In this document: positions 63,564 to 64,000 of the stretch, one piece after another
Numbering within the stretch: position 1 is the stretch's first letter
Layout: every line of letters starts with the position of its first letter
Origin: Xanthobacter aminoxidans
GTDB lineage: Bacteria; Pseudomonadota; Alphaproteobacteria; Rhizobiales; Xanthobacteraceae
Direction of reading: 5' to 3'
Length of the DNA stretch: 64,000 nucleotides
Assembly (NCBI RefSeq): GCF_023571765.1
Contig: NZ_JAMJXC010000002.1
Location: 372,001-436,000, forward strand
Made by a program: the position numbers and the translations under genes
The notes under the pieces: model-generated
Database searches by the model: none
Seen by the model: only the letters and a program-made list of their open reading frames with translations
What the model was told of the DNA's origin: nothing

Positions 63564-64000
63564 TCAGGAGTTCAGGCGCTTCAGCGTCGCGCCGTCACGC
63601 AGCAGCACACGGCGCGAGGACGGCAGGGCGATGGCGGAAATCTCTTCGAGATGGGTCAGGGTGCGCGACACCGTCTCGATGGTGAGGCCGAGGAAGTCTG
63701 CGATGTCCTGCCGCGACATGGGCAGCGTCACCTCGATCCCGTTCGGCCCCTGGCCCGCGCCGGCGCGTTCGGCCATGTCGAGCAGGAAGGTGGCGACCCG
63801 CTCCTGAGCGGTCTTGCGGCCGAGGACGAGAAGGTGATCCTGGGCGCGGCCAAGCTCGGCCGCGGTCAGCGCCCACAGGGCATGGGCAAGTTCCGCGTCG
63901 TCGGAAGCGCGGGAGAACAGGATCGAGCGCTTCACCCGCACGATCTTGCATTCGCTCACCGCCTCGGCGGAGAAGCGATGGCGGCCGGTCATCTCCCAGC
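63564..64000 (-). CDS. Crp/Fnr-family regulator (FixK/FnrN-like), N-terminus beyond window
   Basis: The frame is open to the last base, so the cNMP-binding domain start and any N-terminal cysteines are cut off. Seen are the end of the beta-roll (CKIVRVKRSILF), the dimer helix (ERVATFLLDMAERAG) and the HTH with the FixK/Fnr recognition helix MSRQDIADFLGLTIETVSRTLTHLEE. The E-x2-S-R pattern matches Fnr/FixK recognition of TTGAT/TTGC boxes. Whether it senses oxygen (FnrN with cysteines) or is FixK-like cannot be told here. Confidence 0.92.
   Translation of the reverse strand, partial: WEMTGRHRFSAEAVSECKIVRVKRSILFSRASDDAELAHALWALTAAELGRAQDHLLVLGRKTAQERVATFLLDMAERAGAGQGPNGIEVTLPMSRQDIADFLGLTIETVSRTLTHLEEISAIALPSSRRVLLRDGATLKRLNS

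Overview
The window is GC-rich, densely coded bacterial chromosome. It looks like an alphaproteobacterium of the order Hyphomicrobiales (Rhizobiales), most likely near Xanthobacteraceae. The signs are aerobic cobaltochelatase genes cobS/cobT, a lanthanide-type xoxF methanol dehydrogenase cluster, a FixK/Fnr-type regulator beside hemN, CtrA-like TTAA-N7-TTAA boxes and rhizobial-style intergenic palindromes. This placement is inferred from gene content; no database was searched. I see no prophage, insertion sequence, CRISPR array, tRNA or rRNA.

Layout. 1-5.9 kb: 3' part of lysA, then a minus-strand block (J-domain protein, cobS, cobT, phytase-like protein). 6.1-14.9 kb: housekeeping genes (bolA family, queC, gyrB, rnpB RNA, ligA), a three-haem cytochrome c with an unusual duplicated tail, and a small unknown gene. 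15-19 kb: tesA-like esterase divergent from a ybbA/ybbP-type ABC exporter. 19.2-27.5 kb: small secreted proteins (Spy/CpxP-like and two Gly/Cys/Trp-rich paralogues), a DUF3422 protein, hydrolases, two orphan phosphonate-type accessory genes, kpsF, an AmpD-type amidase and a DjlA-like co-chaperone.

27.5-36.4 kb (minus strand): a methanol oxidation locus. xoxF, xoxG and xoxJ are followed by a CXXCW rhodanese-like protein and a SoxYZ-like carrier. Upstream lies a four-gene operon of a nitrate/taurine-type ABC importer and a quinoprotein-relay zinc hydrolase. 36.5-45.1 kb (minus): a branched-chain-type ABC importer (LivGHMF plus binding protein) interleaved with two AMP-forming acyl-CoA ligase homologues, probably uptake and CoA activation of an organic acid.

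Divergent from it at 45.3 kb is the most unusual gene of the window: a single reading frame joining an IclR-type DNA-binding domain to an acyl-CoA-synthetase-like domain that has lost its phosphate loop and its whole C-terminal catalytic subdomain. A perfect 17-bp palindrome lies just downstream of the predicted liv promoter, and a related site abuts this gene's own start codon. It looks like a transcription factor using a dead adenylating enzyme as sensor.

47-53.8 kb: a TetR regulator and a leucine/isovalerate (liuBCDE-type) catabolic operon with similar candidate operators upstream of both. 53.9-61.9 kb: an alginate-acetylation-like set (AlgF, AlgI/MBOAT, two AlgJ/X-like SGNH proteins) and a 1194-residue NfrA-like TPR/beta-barrel protein with CtrA-type boxes upstream; no glycosyltransferase is present, so the polymer is unknown. 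62-64 kb: hemN with a FixK-type box, and the 3' part of a Crp/Fnr-family regulator running off the right edge.
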